A stretch of DNA of 64,000 bases, from the NCBI RefSeq assembly GCF_002743375.1, contig NZ_PDZC01000007.1:1-64000 (forward strand). The letters run 5' to 3'. A program made the position numbers and the translations under genes. This document shows, piece after piece, positions 44,390-54,241 of the stretch. The DNA comes from Sporosarcina sp. P34 (GTDB lineage Bacteria > Bacillota > Bacilli > Bacillales_A > Planococcaceae). The notes beneath the pieces were generated by a model, which saw only the letters and a list, made by a program, of their open reading frames with translations, was not told the DNA's origin and made no database searches. Position 1 is the first letter of the stretch. The number at the start of each line of letters is the position of its first letter.

Positions 44390-44748
44390 AAAACGTAACT
44401 AGAGTAATCATGGTGAAGATCAAAAAAATGATGAATATGAGGACAGTATGAGATGTTCTACAAGCAAACTAACGGACTGACTGCGACTTCTTTGCAACCC
44501 CGTAACGTTTGAAGCAGCCATCCGTAAAGAGATACGACTAGAACAACTTCCATCTACTCCCCTACTACATGCATATATTTCCCAATAGAGGGTAAATAGT
44601 TTTTAAGTGTTAGTTGTAAGTTTTTCTAAAGCGAATAAATACGAAGCCATCACCTTACTACTCGTTTCTCGGATTGTTCGTCTTGAATAGGCTGCATGTA
44701 AGTTACTGAACGCAACACAAAAACCAACTATTATCGGAGGAGATTTAT

Positions 44749-45279
44749 ATGACAAAAGCAAAATGGAATGTTGACACAGCGCACAGTACAGTAGAGTTTT
44801 CGGTAAGACATATGATGATTTCAAATGTAAAAGGTACATTCAACGAATTCCAAGGAACTATCGAGGCGGATCCACAAGATTTAACAGACGCATCGATTGA
44901 TTTTACAATTGATGCAAGCAGTATTGATACGCGCAAGTCTGACCGAGACAATCATTTACGTTCAGCAGACTTTTTCGATGTAGAAAATTACCCGAACCTT
45001 TCGTTTAAAGCGACCACTATCAAGAAGACATCAGACGATACGTACGACATAACTGGCGACTTCACTATTAAAGATACAACGAAGCCCGTCACATTCAATG
45101 TAACATTTGAAGGCATTGCGAAAGATCCGATGAGCGGAGACGAAGCGGCTGGATTCTCGGGTAATACGAAGATTAACCGTAAAGACTTCGGTCTAACATG
45201 GAATGCGGCACTTGAAACCGGTGGCGTGGTCGTAAGTGACGAAGTAAAGATTCATCTTGAAATTCAATTACGTAAGTAA
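44749..45279 (+). CDS. YceI family protein
   Basis: A 176-residue lipocalin-like YceI protein with the start WNVDTAHSTVEFSVRHMMISNVKG, the DRDNHLRSADFFDVENYP motif and the DFGLTWNAALETGGVVVSDEV end. Family members bind isoprenoid-type lipophilic molecules. No signal peptide is visible. The ATG follows GGAGGAG. The gap 44390-44748 before it shows no clear gene. Being next to the Mhq cluster, it may take part in the quinone stress response; that is inference. Confidence 0.9.
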   Translation: MTKAKWNVDTAHSTVEFSVRHMMISNVKGTFNEFQGTIEADPQDLTDASIDFTIDASSIDTRKSDRDNHLRSADFFDVENYPNLSFKATTIKKTSDDTYDITGDFTIKDTTKPVTFNVTFEGIAKDPMSGDEAAGFSGNTKINRKDFGLTWNAALETGGVVVSDEVKIHLEIQLRK

Positions 45280-45321
45280 GCTTATAGGATGTAAAGTTGA
45301 TTACGTAGAGTATATTCCGAG

Positions 45322-45362
45322 CCCCTGAAGTTAGATTTCTTTCTAACTTCAGGGGTATTTCT
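45322..45362 (+). terminator. Terminator of the yceI gene
   Basis: CCCCTGAAGTTAGA and TCTAACTTCAGGGG perfect 14-bp arms with a short T-rich loop, followed by TATTTCTTT. Confidence 0.8.
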
Positions 45363-45386
45363 TTACAGAACAAGTACTCTTTCAAA

Positions 45387-45824
45387 CTACAGGGCCAACT
45401 CTTTCTCCATCACAATATGTGGAATGCCGTCTTCCATAAATATATCAGACGTAGTTGCGTACTCAAGTTTTCGATAAAATTCTTCTGCATGTGTCTGTCC
45501 ATGCAATCTCAACGACACGATCCCTTTCTCCCTTGCGATATCTTCCAGCCCTTGAATAATGACCTTTCCAACACCTAAACTCCGATGAGAAGCTAACACA
45601 CAAATGCGTTCTAACTTCCCCACTCCATCTACTATTCTCAATCTACCTGTGGCGATTGCTTGCCCATTATGTTCCACTAAAATATGTTCACATAATTCAC
45701 CCAACACATCAAATTCATCAAACTCGTCCTCTTCCGGCACATGTTGTTCTTCTACGAATACAGCTTTTCGTATGTCAAAAGACTTTTGAAGATCCTCTTC
45801 CGTCACTATTCTCTTACTATTCAT
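45387..45824 (-). CDS. GNAT family N-acetyltransferase
   Basis: A 145-residue acetyltransferase of the ElaA-like subgroup: IRKAVFVEEQHVPEEDE near the start, then the acetyl-CoA motif RICVLASHRSLGVGKVIIQGL and LHGQTHAEEFYRKLEY. The protein or small-molecule substrate is unknown. The ATG follows AAAAGGAGC. Confidence 0.9.
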   Translation of the reverse strand: MNSKRIVTEEDLQKSFDIRKAVFVEEQHVPEEDEFDEFDVLGELCEHILVEHNGQAIATGRLRIVDGVGKLERICVLASHRSLGVGKVIIQGLEDIAREKGIVSLRLHGQTHAEEFYRKLEYATTSDIFMEDGIPHIVMEKELAL

Positions 45825-45867
45825 TAAACATCTGCTCCTTTTCTACTTTTATTTATCTAGTACGAAA

Positions 45868-45912
45868 CAAGTAACTTCCACAGATCATCTTTCATTCTGT
45901 GGAAGTTACTTG
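45868..45912 (-). terminator. Terminator overlapping the end of the Dph6-like gene
   Basis: A perfect 17-bp inverted repeat, CAAGTAACTTCCACAGA (45868-45884) and TCTGTGGAAGTTACTTG (45896-45912). One arm encodes the protein's last residues; the stop lies in the loop. Confidence 0.75.
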
Positions 45913-46566
45913 TTCTAGCTCGCATTTCAAAAATACATAGCCCTCTTTTTCGATAGTTTCACTCATTTTTATAGGAATACGTTCCTTGAAAATCGGTCCA
46001 TCGACAACGACAGTATGGAATTCTCCTGACTCGCCACAGCTATCGATGCCGAGTGCTTCCAGTTCATCCATTAATTCAATCGTGAAACGTCTGCCTAGAA
46101 ATTTAGCAGGCATCATCTTAGTATTGACGACGACTACATAGGCTTCAAAACCTGCCGCTATAAATTCTTCGAGCAGCAACCGTCTTGGTTCTTCCCAAAG
46201 GGGATGATACGATTCCATGCCGACTTTGGCACACATCGACTGTACCCATCGTAAATGATCTTCCAAATCAATGTCCCCAAATACTGCTTTATGAATCCCT
46301 TGTGCTTTGGCAGCGCGCATCGCATCTAAAAATTGTATTTCGTAGCCAGCCCAGTCTGCTTTTCGGATCATCAGTGGTATATCCATCTGCTTGGCTTGCG
46401 CTTGAACAACCTCAAGCGGTAATGCATGGGATTTGGAATGCGGCTGATCTTTCTCAAACATCGTCCACAGCATCGCTGGCGTATTTCCTTCTTGAATCGC
46501 GCGGTATGCTGCGAGTGCAGAGTCTTTGCCCCCACTCCATGACGTGACGAATTTCATGCCCATCAT
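45892..46566 (-). CDS. Dph6-type ATP pyrophosphatase (diphthine-ammonia ligase-like)
   Basis: A 224-residue PP-loop protein with SWSGGKDSALAAYRA near the start and VFGDIDLEDH and CGESGEFHTVVVDGP further on, the marks of the Dph6 family. In archaea and eukaryotes Dph6 amidates diphthine; bacteria lack diphthamide, so the bacterial substrate is unknown. The ATG at 46566 overlaps the stop of the preceding acetyltransferase gene (ATGA), which supports this start and a coupled two-gene operon. Confidence 0.85.
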   Translation of the reverse strand: MMGMKFVTSWSGGKDSALAAYRAIQEGNTPAMLWTMFEKDQPHSKSHALPLEVVQAQAKQMDIPLMIRKADWAGYEIQFLDAMRAAKAQGIHKAVFGDIDLEDHLRWVQSMCAKVGMESYHPLWEEPRRLLLEEFIAAGFEAYVVVVNTKMMPAKFLGRRFTIELMDELEALGIDSCGESGEFHTVVVDGPIFKERIPIKMSETIEKEGYVFLKCELEQVTSTE

Positions 46567-47555
46567 TGTCCGTCCGCCCACGAGATTCGTGCGTCCACTG
46601 TTCGCGCCATGCGAATCATATACGAACGGAATCCAAGCTTCGGCCAGAAATATGACGCTAAATGATTCGCCGTCAACCAATCCGTCATAACATATTTAAA
46701 ACCTGCTTTTTTCATTTGCGTAAAGCTATGGTTCGCAATCGATTTACCGATGCCTTGTCCACGCATATCAATATTCGTCGTCCCCTGTACAAGCACGGCC
46801 GACTCATTCGGCGTCGTCATCGCATGTCGAGCGTCCGCCGGCGTGAATAGATGGAAGGCTACAGGTACATGATCTTGCTCAGCGACCCAACTGCGCGTAC
46901 CTTCTTTGCCTTCATACGCCGCAAATACATCGCGCTCCGCATCCAAAGCTTCTTGCGTAATCGGTTTCCACGCGGGCGCTTTCGCTTGATGCAAACTGTT
47001 CCACGGTGCCATCTTATGCAATATTTTTTGCTCGTCACCTACTAGTTCCTTCATCTTCACGAGACTATTCTCTCCCGGCTGTGCACGATACTGTTCAAGT
47101 GACAACGCCGCAAAGCGCTGTTCAAAATGAAACGACTGCTCCAGCATTTCAAGAATTAATTCATCATTACCAACGGGTATATCTAGAACATGCTCAAAAT
47201 AGCCATTACGAACCCATTCCGCACCGACTTCCGTGTACATCAACCGGGCTAATCTTGGATGCTCGTCTTCATGAATGACAAAGGAAGGATACCCAACATA
47301 CACCGTACGCCCCCGGGTAGCGTCTTGGCGATATTCGTATAGTAAATAGCCGATGACCTCTTCGTCACGCAGCGTCACGAGGCCCCCTGTATACGGTTTC
47401 TCCAATTCTTCACGCAAGCGCTCTTCTGCTTGTTCGACATCTTCAAAACGTTCCTGCAAAAATGGAAAGCGTTGTCGCTCCTCTGCATGTCTCGCTGCTA
47501 ATAACACGGCCATCTTCGGTATATACTGCTCTTCAAATTGTACAAAATGAATCAT
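46563..47555 (-). CDS. Two-domain GNAT family acetyltransferase
   Basis: The 330-residue protein has two GNAT folds. The N-terminal one (about 1-150) lacks a clear acetyl-CoA loop; the C-terminal one (about 170-320) has VQGTTNIDMRGQGIGKSIAN, the acetyl-CoA pyrophosphate-binding loop, and ASYFWPKLGFR. The ATG follows GGAGGGG. It is coupled to the Dph6-like gene. Substrate unknown. Confidence 0.87.
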   Translation of the reverse strand: MIHFVQFEEQYIPKMAVLLAARHAEERQRFPFLQERFEDVEQAEERLREELEKPYTGGLVTLRDEEVIGYLLYEYRQDATRGRTVYVGYPSFVIHEDEHPRLARLMYTEVGAEWVRNGYFEHVLDIPVGNDELILEMLEQSFHFEQRFAALSLEQYRAQPGENSLVKMKELVGDEQKILHKMAPWNSLHQAKAPAWKPITQEALDAERDVFAAYEGKEGTRSWVAEQDHVPVAFHLFTPADARHAMTTPNESAVLVQGTTNIDMRGQGIGKSIANHSFTQMKKAGFKYVMTDWLTANHLASYFWPKLGFRSYMIRMARTVDARISWADGQ

Positions 47556-47584
47556 CAGAATCCCCTCCTGCCTAATTTAACTAA

Positions 47585-47612
47585 ATTATACCACATCCAT
47601 TTAGCTTGCCAA
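47585..47612 (-). promoter_or_regulatory. Sigma-A promoter of the GNAT-Dph6 operon
   Basis: On the minus strand TTGGCA (47607-47612) and TATAAT (47585-47590) with 16-bp spacing, 30 bp from the start codon. It lies between the gene and 21-bp array 2. Confidence 0.7.
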
Positions 47613-47660
47613 TGATATGAATAGATGTGGTGCTTTTTTGGGGGATGAATTTTTGATGTA

Positions 47661-48280
47661 GAGCGGTTCTCCATCCATATAGAGCGCTAAACCCCAAACT
47701 ATGAGCGGATACGGATCGTGATTGAGCGGGTGACGTTACGCATAGAGCGCTTGCGGGACTACATTGAGCGGGTAACGTGATTCATTGAGCGGATGCTGCG
47801 AATGCCGAAGATAAAATGGCGCGGCGATAGATTGTGTGGGTGTAAAGTGTAGGGCCGCGGGCATTGAGCGGATGCGTGGGTTCATTGAGCGAGTAACGTG
47901 GAACTATGAGCGGATGCGGATCGTGATTGAGCGGGTGACGTTACGCATAGAGCGCTCGTGGGATTACATTGAGCGGGTAACGTGATTCATTGAGCGGATG
48001 CTGCGAATGCCAAGAACTAGATGGCGCGGCGATAGATTGTGTGGGTGTAAAGTGTAGGGCCGCGGGCATTGAGCGGATGTAAGACCTCATTGAGCGAGTA
48101 ACGTGGAACTATGAGCGGATGCGGATTGCGATTGAGCGGATATCGTTACGCATAGAGCGCTTGCGGGATTACATTGAGCGGATAGCGTGATTCATTGAGC
48201 GCGCGCTGCGAATGCCAAGAACTAGATGGCGCGGCGATAGATTGTATGGGTGTAAAGTGTAAGGCCGCGGGCTTTGAGCA
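47661..48280 (-). repeat. 21-bp-periodic GAGCG array 2 (three blocks of seven)
   Basis: On the plus strand GAGCG occurs at 47661, 47682, 47703, 47724, 47745, 47766, 47787; again at 47866-47992 and 48071-48197 at 21-bp steps; then a decayed GAGCA at 48276. Blocks are separated by 79 bp, giving a 205-bp superrepeat whose sequence, including a spacer with TGGCGCGGCGATAGATTGT, is highly conserved. On the minus strand the motif reads CCGCTCAAT or CGCTCTAT, as in array 1. It lies downstream of the PCYCGC gene's terminator. Confidence 0.92.
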
Positions 48281-48286
48281 AAATAC

Positions 48287-48329
48287 AAAAAACTGCAGAC
48301 CCACTCTCATTAAAAGAGTGGATCTGCAG
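48287..48329 (-). terminator. Terminator of the PCYCGC lipoprotein gene
   Basis: CTGCAGACCCACTCT and AGAGTGGATCTGCAG arms (one mismatch), followed by T6 on the minus strand. Confidence 0.85.
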
Positions 48330-48347
48330 CCTAAATTAATTCATCAA

Positions 48348-48872
48348 TCATGCAGGCATTGGAGTATTTGTCGGTTTCGCATAATCTCCGTTACCGTATT
48401 CTGCGTCAATCGCGTCACGGATTTCTTTCATCGACTTTCCATCTTGCTTCATTTGCACAGATTTCACTGCGATCTCTAGGCAAACTAGGCAGCGAGTGCC
48501 GTGGTCGTCCCATACAACAGAGCCATCTTCGCGCACTTCATCCAAGAAACAATTCATATTACTCTTGTGTCCAGCACTATCTCCGCAACCGCAATAGCAA
48601 GGCATGTATTCCAAGATTTCCGTCGCGTTGGCCGCCACTTGATAGACTTTGCGCATATCTTCTGGCTTATCATCTAAGAATGAAGGCAAAATATCCGCTG
48701 AAGCAGTTACTTCCTGCAAGTCGCCGTTCGGTAAATGATTTGCGTGATCATGTCCTGCTTCTGCCTGTGAATCTTGTGGATTTACTTCAGCTGGCTTTTC
48801 TGTAGCGCCGTTTCCACATGCTGCAAGCGCCAATGTTAGTGCTGCTAGTCCTGCAAGTAACTTCTTTTTCAT
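48348..48872 (-). CDS. PCYCGC-motif lipoprotein
   Basis: A 174-residue lipoprotein: signal peptide with lipobox LALAAC (Cys about 19), a His/Asp-rich linker (GHDHANH), then the PCYCGCG motif (about 91-97) and later CLVCLE. This set of cysteines is typical of the PCYCGC family, probably metal- or redox-active at the outer face of the membrane. The ATG follows GAAGGAG. Function in the cell is unknown. Confidence 0.85.
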   Translation of the reverse strand: MKKKLLAGLAALTLALAACGNGATEKPAEVNPQDSQAEAGHDHANHLPNGDLQEVTASADILPSFLDDKPEDMRKVYQVAANATEILEYMPCYCGCGDSAGHKSNMNCFLDEVREDGSVVWDDHGTRCLVCLEIAVKSVQMKQDGKSMKEIRDAIDAEYGNGDYAKPTNTPMPA

Positions 48873-48956
48873 GTATATTCAAGACTCCTTCGTATAGAGG
48901 TTATGTCTTTAGTATACAAAATTTGCGGGAACAACAAGCGCACAAATTCATGACAA

Positions 48957-50342
48957 TTACGAGTTGCCCGTCATTTTGCTTGGGTCTACATATTCGTCAA
49001 ATTGCGCTTCTGTCAATAAACCAGTAGATAGTGCTGCTTCTTTCAGCGTCGTACCTTCTGTATGAGCCTTCTTCGCAATTTTCGCCGCGTTTTCATAGCC
49101 GATATGTGGATTCAATGCTGTGACTAGCATCAAGGAGTTTTTCACTTTATTGTCGATTTCTTCACGGTTCGGTTCAATTCCTACCGCACAGTTATCGTTG
49201 AAGCTGATCATACCGTCAGCAAGTAATTTCGCTGATTGTAGGAAGTTGTAAATAATCACTGGTTTGAAGACGTTCAATTCAAAGTTCCCTTGGCTCGCTG
49301 AAAAACCGATCGTTGCGTCGTTCCCCATTACTTGCGCCACAACCATCGTCAACGCTTCACTTTGTGTCGGATTCACTTTACCTGGCATAATCGAGCTGCC
49401 TGGTTCGTTTTCCGGAATCGTAATTTCACCGATACCCGAACGTGGTCCGCTTGCCAACCAACGTACGTCATTCGCTACTTTCATCAAGTCTGCAGCCAAT
49501 GCTTTCAGTGCGCCGTGTGTGTAAACGACTTCATCGTAGCTCGTCAAGGCATGGAACTTATTCTCCGCAGATGTAAACTCGATGCCCACGGACTTCGAAA
49601 TTTCTTCCGCTACTTTTTCACCGAATCCAGCTGGCGCGTTAAGTCCCGTCCCAACTGCTGTACCGCCGATTGCGAGTTCTTTCATCGTCTGGACACTTGT
49701 TTCTAGCATACTGTGCGTTTTTTCTAGCATTTTGTGCCAGCCGCTAATTTCTTGTCCTAATGTTAATGGCGTCGCGTCCTGCAAATGCGTACGTCCGATT
49801 TTAATAATATCTGCGAAGTCTTCGGATTTTTTCTGAAGTGTTGCCGCTAATTTATCGATTGCTGGCAATACTTCGCGCTCTACCGCAATAACTCCCGCCA
49901 CGTGTAGTGCTGTTGGGAATGTATCGTTCGAGCTTTGTGATTTATTGACATCATCATTCGGATGCAGGCGTTCTTCCTCGCCCCACTCCTCAAGCAACTG
50001 GTTACCACGGTTAGCGAGTACTTCGTTCATATTCATGTTCGACTGCGTACCGCTTCCTGTTTGCCACACAACCAATGGGAAGTGCTCGTCCCATTTGCCT
50101 TCGATGACCTCTTCTGCTGCTGCTTTAATGGCTTTCATTTTCACTTCGGACAGATTGCCGAATGAATGGCTTGCGATTGCTGCTGATTTCTTCAAATGGG
50201 CAAAGGCTTGGATTACACCAAGCGGAATGCGTTCCCCGCCGATTTTAAAGTTGTGTTTACTGCGCTGCGTCTGCGCACCCCATAACTTATCTGCTGGTAC
50301 TTGTATTTCTCCGAACGTGTCATGCTCAATACGATATTCCAT
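48957..50342 (-). CDS. fumC: Class II fumarate hydratase
   Basis: A 461-residue fumarase/aspartase superfamily enzyme with [42 protein letters not shown] and the signature [13 protein letters not shown] (about 314-326) with the mobile catalytic serine loop. It interconverts fumarate and malate in the TCA cycle. The start at 50342 ([11 protein letters not shown]) follows AAAGGTGG. Confidence 0.95.
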   Translation of the reverse strand: MEYRIEHDTFGEIQVPADKLWGAQTQRSKHNFKIGGERIPLGVIQAFAHLKKSAAIASHSFGNLSEVKMKAIKAAAEEVIEGKWDEHFPLVVWQTGSGTQSNMNMNEVLANRGNQLLEEWGEEERLHPNDDVNKSQSSNDTFPTALHVAGVIAVEREVLPAIDKLAATLQKKSEDFADIIKIGRTHLQDATPLTLGQEISGWHKMLEKTHSMLETSVQTMKELAIGGTAVGTGLNAPAGFGEKVAEEISKSVGIEFTSAENKFHALTSYDEVVYTHGALKALAADLMKVANDVRWLASGPRSGIGEITIPENEPGSSIMPGKVNPTQSEALTMVVAQVMGNDATIGFSASQGNFELNVFKPVIIYNFLQSAKLLADGMISFNDNCAVGIEPNREEIDNKVKNSLMLVTALNPHIGYENAAKIAKKAHTEGTTLKEAALSTGLLTEAQFDEYVDPSKMTGNS

Positions 50343-50456
50343 CTTTACATCCACCTTTCAAAGTAATAATCAGACTCTCTATCTCTATCATGCCTTATTT
50401 TCATGCAAATTTGAATTAAAAAGGGTTGGGAGTGTGTGTTACTTGGTGTGTGTGAA

Positions 50457-50595
50457 GGGATTGAAGCTCCAGCTGGCGGACGCTTTCCCATGGGCCCGCG
50501 GTGAGCCAACCAGTTCGCAGGCTCTCTATGGTTGTCTCACCTGATCGGGCTGATCCATCGGGAGTCGCCGCCAGCTTCCGCTTCAATCCTACGGG
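50457..50595. repeat. GC-rich REP-like hairpin element, copy 2
   Basis: Outer arms GATTGAAGC and GCTTCAATC, inner arms CTGGCGG and CCGCCAG, and internal GGCGGACGCTTTCC and GGGAGTCGCCGCC blocks shared with copy 1 at 1300-1522. Confidence 0.75.
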
Positions 50596-50644
50596 GTAAG
50601 TAGGAGGACGTAGATCACATTCTGTCGATAGTATGTAAATTAGT

Positions 50645-50679
50645 GAAGCCCTTGAACCTGGTTTAAGTTCAAGGGCTTC
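50645..50679. repeat. Perfect inverted repeat
   Basis: GAAGCCCTTGAAC and GTTCAAGGGCTTC, 13-bp arms with a 9-nt loop, between two REP-like elements. No strong T-run. Confidence 0.6.
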
Positions 50680-50754
50680 CCAAGTTCAAATATAGAATCG
50701 ATTACACCACTTACTTCAATGCACAACAACAAGTATCACCCACCCGCATTGCAA

Positions 50755-50843
50755 GGGATTGGCGCGTAGGAGGGGCGACTCCCAGAGGATCAGCTCGACA
50801 GGCGAGCCTTCTAGGAAAGCGTCCCCTCCGAAGCATCAATCCC
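50755..50843. repeat. GC-rich REP-like hairpin element, copy 3
   Basis: Begins GGGATTGGCG, contains GGAGGGGCGACTCCC and AAAGCGTCCCCTCC, and ends GCATCAATCCC, so the ends pair. It is related to copies 1 and 2 but inverted relative to copy 2 and shorter. Confidence 0.65.
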
Positions 50844-50873
50844 TAACCCCCAACTTACTGCCAGCCCCTCTAC

Positions 50874-52091
50874 TCAAACCTCTTGCAATCGAAACGCTTT
50901 CTGAACCACTGTAAAGAACATCACCAAAGCACCTGTACTGCATGTCAACACCACGATACTAAGCGGCCAAGCCGAACTGTCACCCGCTAGACCTACTAGT
51001 GGCGAAACCGTTGCACCGCCGATGAAAGGCATCAGCCCGAGAAACGCCGCTGCGCTTCCTGCTGATTTCCCCTGACTTTGCATGGCAAGTGAAAATGCCG
51101 CTGGGGATACTAAACCAACGCTCGACACCATAAAGAACAACGCCGTCGCAATCACTGCAAGTGGCCATTCATTCCAGACTGTCAACAACAGTAAAATACT
51201 TGCTGCGAACGACATCAACACGCCCGCGCGCAAGAACTTCACCTCGTGAATCCTGCCCGAAAGTCGACCCGTCAATTGTGCCGCTGTGATAATACCGATA
51301 CCATTCAGCGCGAAGAACAAGGAAAACTGTTGCGCTGTCACATCATACATATTCTGTAAAACGAACGGTGATCCCGCAATGTACGCGAACATGCTCGACA
51401 TGATCAAGCCTTGCGTCAACGCGATGCCTATGAACCACTTATCCTTTAGTAGACCGCTAAACGTCTTAACAACTGCAAGCATTCCGCTGTCTGCACGTTC
51501 TTCAACTGGCAACGTATCCGGTAAGAAACAGGCTGTGGATACAAACATCAATAAACCGATGACTCCAAGTAAAAAGAACACCGCTTGCCACGAAGCATAG
51601 TTCAGCACGACACCGCCTACAATGGGCGCAAGAATAGGTGCTGCACCACTGACGATCGATAGCATCGCCATGAATTTCGTTAATTCATTTCCTACATATA
51701 AATCACGTGCGCAGGCTCTCGCGATCACAATTCCCGCAGCGCCTGTCATACCTTGAACGAAACGCAGTGCCACAAAAATCCAGATGTTCGGACTAAACGC
51801 ACATAATACCGAAGCAACTGCGTACACTATGAGCGTAATGACGAGCGGCTTCCGTCTGCCGTAAATATCACTTAACGGACCGAAAATGAGCTGGCCTGCG
51901 CCTAAACCGATTAAACAGGCTGTCAGACTTAATTGGACGAGCGATGTCGAAGCGTGTAGATCATCCGCCACAATGGGCAATCCCGGTAAATACATATCCA
52001 TCGACAGCGGACCGAATGCTGACAACGAGCCGAGCAATAGCACAAGCCAAACCGTTGGCAATGGAAGTCTTTTTTGTAATGAAGTATTCAT
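50874..52091 (-). CDS. Bcr/CflA family multidrug MFS transporter
   Basis: A 405-residue major facilitator with 12 helices and the drug/proton antiporter motifs: GPLSMDMYLPGLP (helix 1), LIFGPLSDIYGRRKPL (motif A), and RFVQGMTGAAGIVIARACARDL (motif B and C region). It exports drugs such as bicyclomycin or sulfonamides. The ATG at 52091 follows AAAAGGG; the upstream ATG at 52124 has no ribosome site. Confidence 0.9.
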   Translation of the reverse strand: MNTSLQKRLPLPTVWLVLLLGSLSAFGPLSMDMYLPGLPIVADDLHASTSLVQLSLTACLIGLGAGQLIFGPLSDIYGRRKPLVITLIVYAVASVLCAFSPNIWIFVALRFVQGMTGAAGIVIARACARDLYVGNELTKFMAMLSIVSGAAPILAPIVGGVVLNYASWQAVFFLLGVIGLLMFVSTACFLPDTLPVEERADSGMLAVVKTFSGLLKDKWFIGIALTQGLIMSSMFAYIAGSPFVLQNMYDVTAQQFSLFFALNGIGIITAAQLTGRLSGRIHEVKFLRAGVLMSFAASILLLLTVWNEWPLAVIATALFFMVSSVGLVSPAAFSLAMQSQGKSAGSAAAFLGLMPFIGGATVSPLVGLAGDSSAWPLSIVVLTCSTGALVMFFTVVQKAFRLQEV

Positions 52092-52160
52092 ATGTACAAA
52101 ACCCTTTTCTTCTTTAGAATTCATTCAGTATAACAAAAAGCCACCGCATTTGGTTGCTTT

Positions 52161-53351
52161 CTACCATATGGAGAGTAAAGTTCCGCCTAGCGCCCCGGCT
52201 AGCACGACGAGCCAAGGAGGCATCTTCCAAAAGGTCAGCATACTGAATAAAATCGCTGCCAATGCGAAATCCTCCGCCCGTAAAATGGAGCTTGTCCAAA
52301 TTGGATTGTATAGCGCCGAGAGTAAAATTCCGATAACCGCAGCATTGACACCCATAACGGCTCCTTTGATTTTCGGATGATTGCGTAAGGCATCCCAAAA
52401 AGGCAGAGCACCGACAATCAAAAGAAATGCGGGCAAGAAAATTGCAACGGTCGCGAATAATCCACCTTGCCAACCGTTCATTACTGCACCGAGATAGGCA
52501 GCAAACGTAAACAACGGTCCCGGAACCGCTTGCGTCGCACCGTAACCGGCTAGAAATGACTCGCTTCCGATCCATCCAACCGGTACCAATTCCTGTTCCA
52601 ATAAAGGCAAGACGACGTGTCCTCCTCCGAATACGAGCGCACCTGATCGATAAAAACTATCGAATACTGCAATCCAGTAAGAACCAGTTAGTTCGCGAAG
52701 TACCGGCAATATACCGAGCAAAGTGAAAAACAGTGTTAAACAAATAACTCCCATTTTCTTTGATACGAGAAATTTCATTGAAGCAGCATCGGACGGATCA
52801 TGTACTTTGAATAGCCATAATCCCACAAGTCCAGCTATGACAATCACACTGACTTGCGTGAAAGCTGCTTGCCATAACAGTGTGACGACGAGCGCAAGTA
52901 ACGCAATGGCCTTTCGCTTGACGTCCGGTGTTAAATTCTTCGCCATTCCTAGGACAGCATGCGCAACGATCGCCACAGCCACGATCTTCAATCCATGCAG
53001 CCAACCAGCCTGACTCATATCCGTGCCTGCTAGAAGCGTAGCAAACAAGATCAACGCTACTACGGATGGCATGGTAAAGCCTAGAAAGGAAACCAGTCCG
53101 CCTAACACCCCTGCTCGTGCCACGCCGATGCCAATCCCTACCTGACTGCTTGCCGGACCCGGAAGAAATTGTGCCAACGCCACTAAATCCGCATAACTTT
53201 TTTCGTCCATCCACTTCCGTTTTCGCACATACTCTTCATGAAAATAACCTAAATGTGCAGTAGGGCCGCCAAAAGAGGTCAGTCCTAGTTTTAGTGATAC
53301 GATAAATAGTTCTACTAGTCTTTTTATAGAAAAGGCCATAGTATGCTCCAT
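52161..53351 (-). CDS. chrA: Chromate transporter ChrA
   Basis: A 396-residue two-domain (CHR) transporter. The first half carries LGLTSFGGPTAHLGYF, ALAQFLPGPASSQVGIGIG, and the second SGALVFGGGHVVLPLL and GYGATQAVPGPLFTFAAYLG, the inverted repeat of the same motifs. It exports chromate, using the proton motive force. The ATG follows GGAAAGGAG. It lies 70 bp upstream of the Bcr/CflA gene on the same strand. Confidence 0.92.
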   Translation of the reverse strand: MEHTMAFSIKRLVELFIVSLKLGLTSFGGPTAHLGYFHEEYVRKRKWMDEKSYADLVALAQFLPGPASSQVGIGIGVARAGVLGGLVSFLGFTMPSVVALILFATLLAGTDMSQAGWLHGLKIVAVAIVAHAVLGMAKNLTPDVKRKAIALLALVVTLLWQAAFTQVSVIVIAGLVGLWLFKVHDPSDAASMKFLVSKKMGVICLTLFFTLLGILPVLRELTGSYWIAVFDSFYRSGALVFGGGHVVLPLLEQELVPVGWIGSESFLAGYGATQAVPGPLFTFAAYLGAVMNGWQGGLFATVAIFLPAFLLIVGALPFWDALRNHPKIKGAVMGVNAAVIGILLSALYNPIWTSSILRAEDFALAAILFSMLTFWKMPPWLVVLAGALGGTLLSIW

Positions 53352-53607
53352 TTCAATCTCCTTTCCGTTTATGTAATCCTTTACTGTCGATCATCTCATG
53401 TCCACAGTTATTTTCAATGATTCTAATTCATCTTTACAATAACTTAACAATATTCCACTAAGTAAAGCCCCAATTATGTTTACAAATTTTTATTAACGAA
53501 AACCCGCCAAAATTCCGCGTAATTTCTACACTGTCCGCTATCTTTTTACAGATGTATTTTGTATGATGTAATCACTATCGATGTCATCTATAAATGGAGG
53601 AATTCAA

Positions 53608-54228
53608 ATGCTAAGTCCACGTAAACCCGATCCATTTTTCACAGCATTATTAGACATCGCGAAACATGTACAGGCATCTATGCACTATGCGAACGATTCT
53701 AAAGTCCATTCCGTTTCAGATCTGAAAGAAATCAGCATTCGAATGAAAGAATATGAAACAGCAGGCGACACGCTGATTCATGAATTGATCACAAAACTAA
53801 ATACGTCGTTCATGACACCTATTGAACGGGAAGATATTCTGAACATCGCGATTGCTATGGATGATATCTTAGATGGCATGGAGCATTTTCTTGCAAACCT
53901 TGAAATGTTCTCTCTCATTGAAATCGATGAATACATGCAGAAGTTCGTCCACAACATTATGAAAAGTACCGATGAAATCGTTCTTGCGATGGAATGGCTA
54001 ACGAAGAAAAAGTTGGTCGAAATGCGTCCACATGCTGTGCAAATCAAAGAGTACGAACGTATTTGTGATGAAGTTTTACGAACTTCCATTAAGCAAATGT
54101 TCCTTCGCGAAAAAGATCCGATCCGCATCATTCAACTGAAAGATCTGTATGAACTGCTTGAGGATACGGCAGACTTTTGTCAAGACGTAGCAAATAATAT
54201 TGAAACCATCATCATGCGCAACGCATAA
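53608..54228 (+). CDS. DUF47/PhoU-like phosphate transport regulator
   Basis: A 206-residue all-helical DUF47 protein (PRKPDPFFTALLDIAKHV start; EYETAGDTLIHELITKLNTSFMTPIEREDI motif; EYERICDEVLR near the end). Such proteins are encoded with PiT carriers and control them. The start at 53608 follows GGAGGA; the longer frame to 53581 includes that site. The PiT gene starts 13 bp after its stop. Confidence 0.9.
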   Translation: MLSPRKPDPFFTALLDIAKHVQASMHYANDSKVHSVSDLKEISIRMKEYETAGDTLIHELITKLNTSFMTPIEREDILNIAIAMDDILDGMEHFLANLEMFSLIEIDEYMQKFVHNIMKSTDEIVLAMEWLTKKKLVEMRPHAVQIKEYERICDEVLRTSIKQMFLREKDPIRIIQLKDLYELLEDTADFCQDVANNIETIIMRNA

Positions 54229-54241
54229 GGAGTCCTGACCG

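Noticed and set aside
44603..44839. Minus-strand open frame of 78 residues overlapping the yceI start
   Set aside because: It covers the yceI ribosome site, has no ribosome site itself and resembles no family I know.
47661..48280. CRISPR array
   Set aside because: Motifs are only 5-9 bp, spacing is 21 bp, spacers are themselves repeated between blocks and no cas gene is present.
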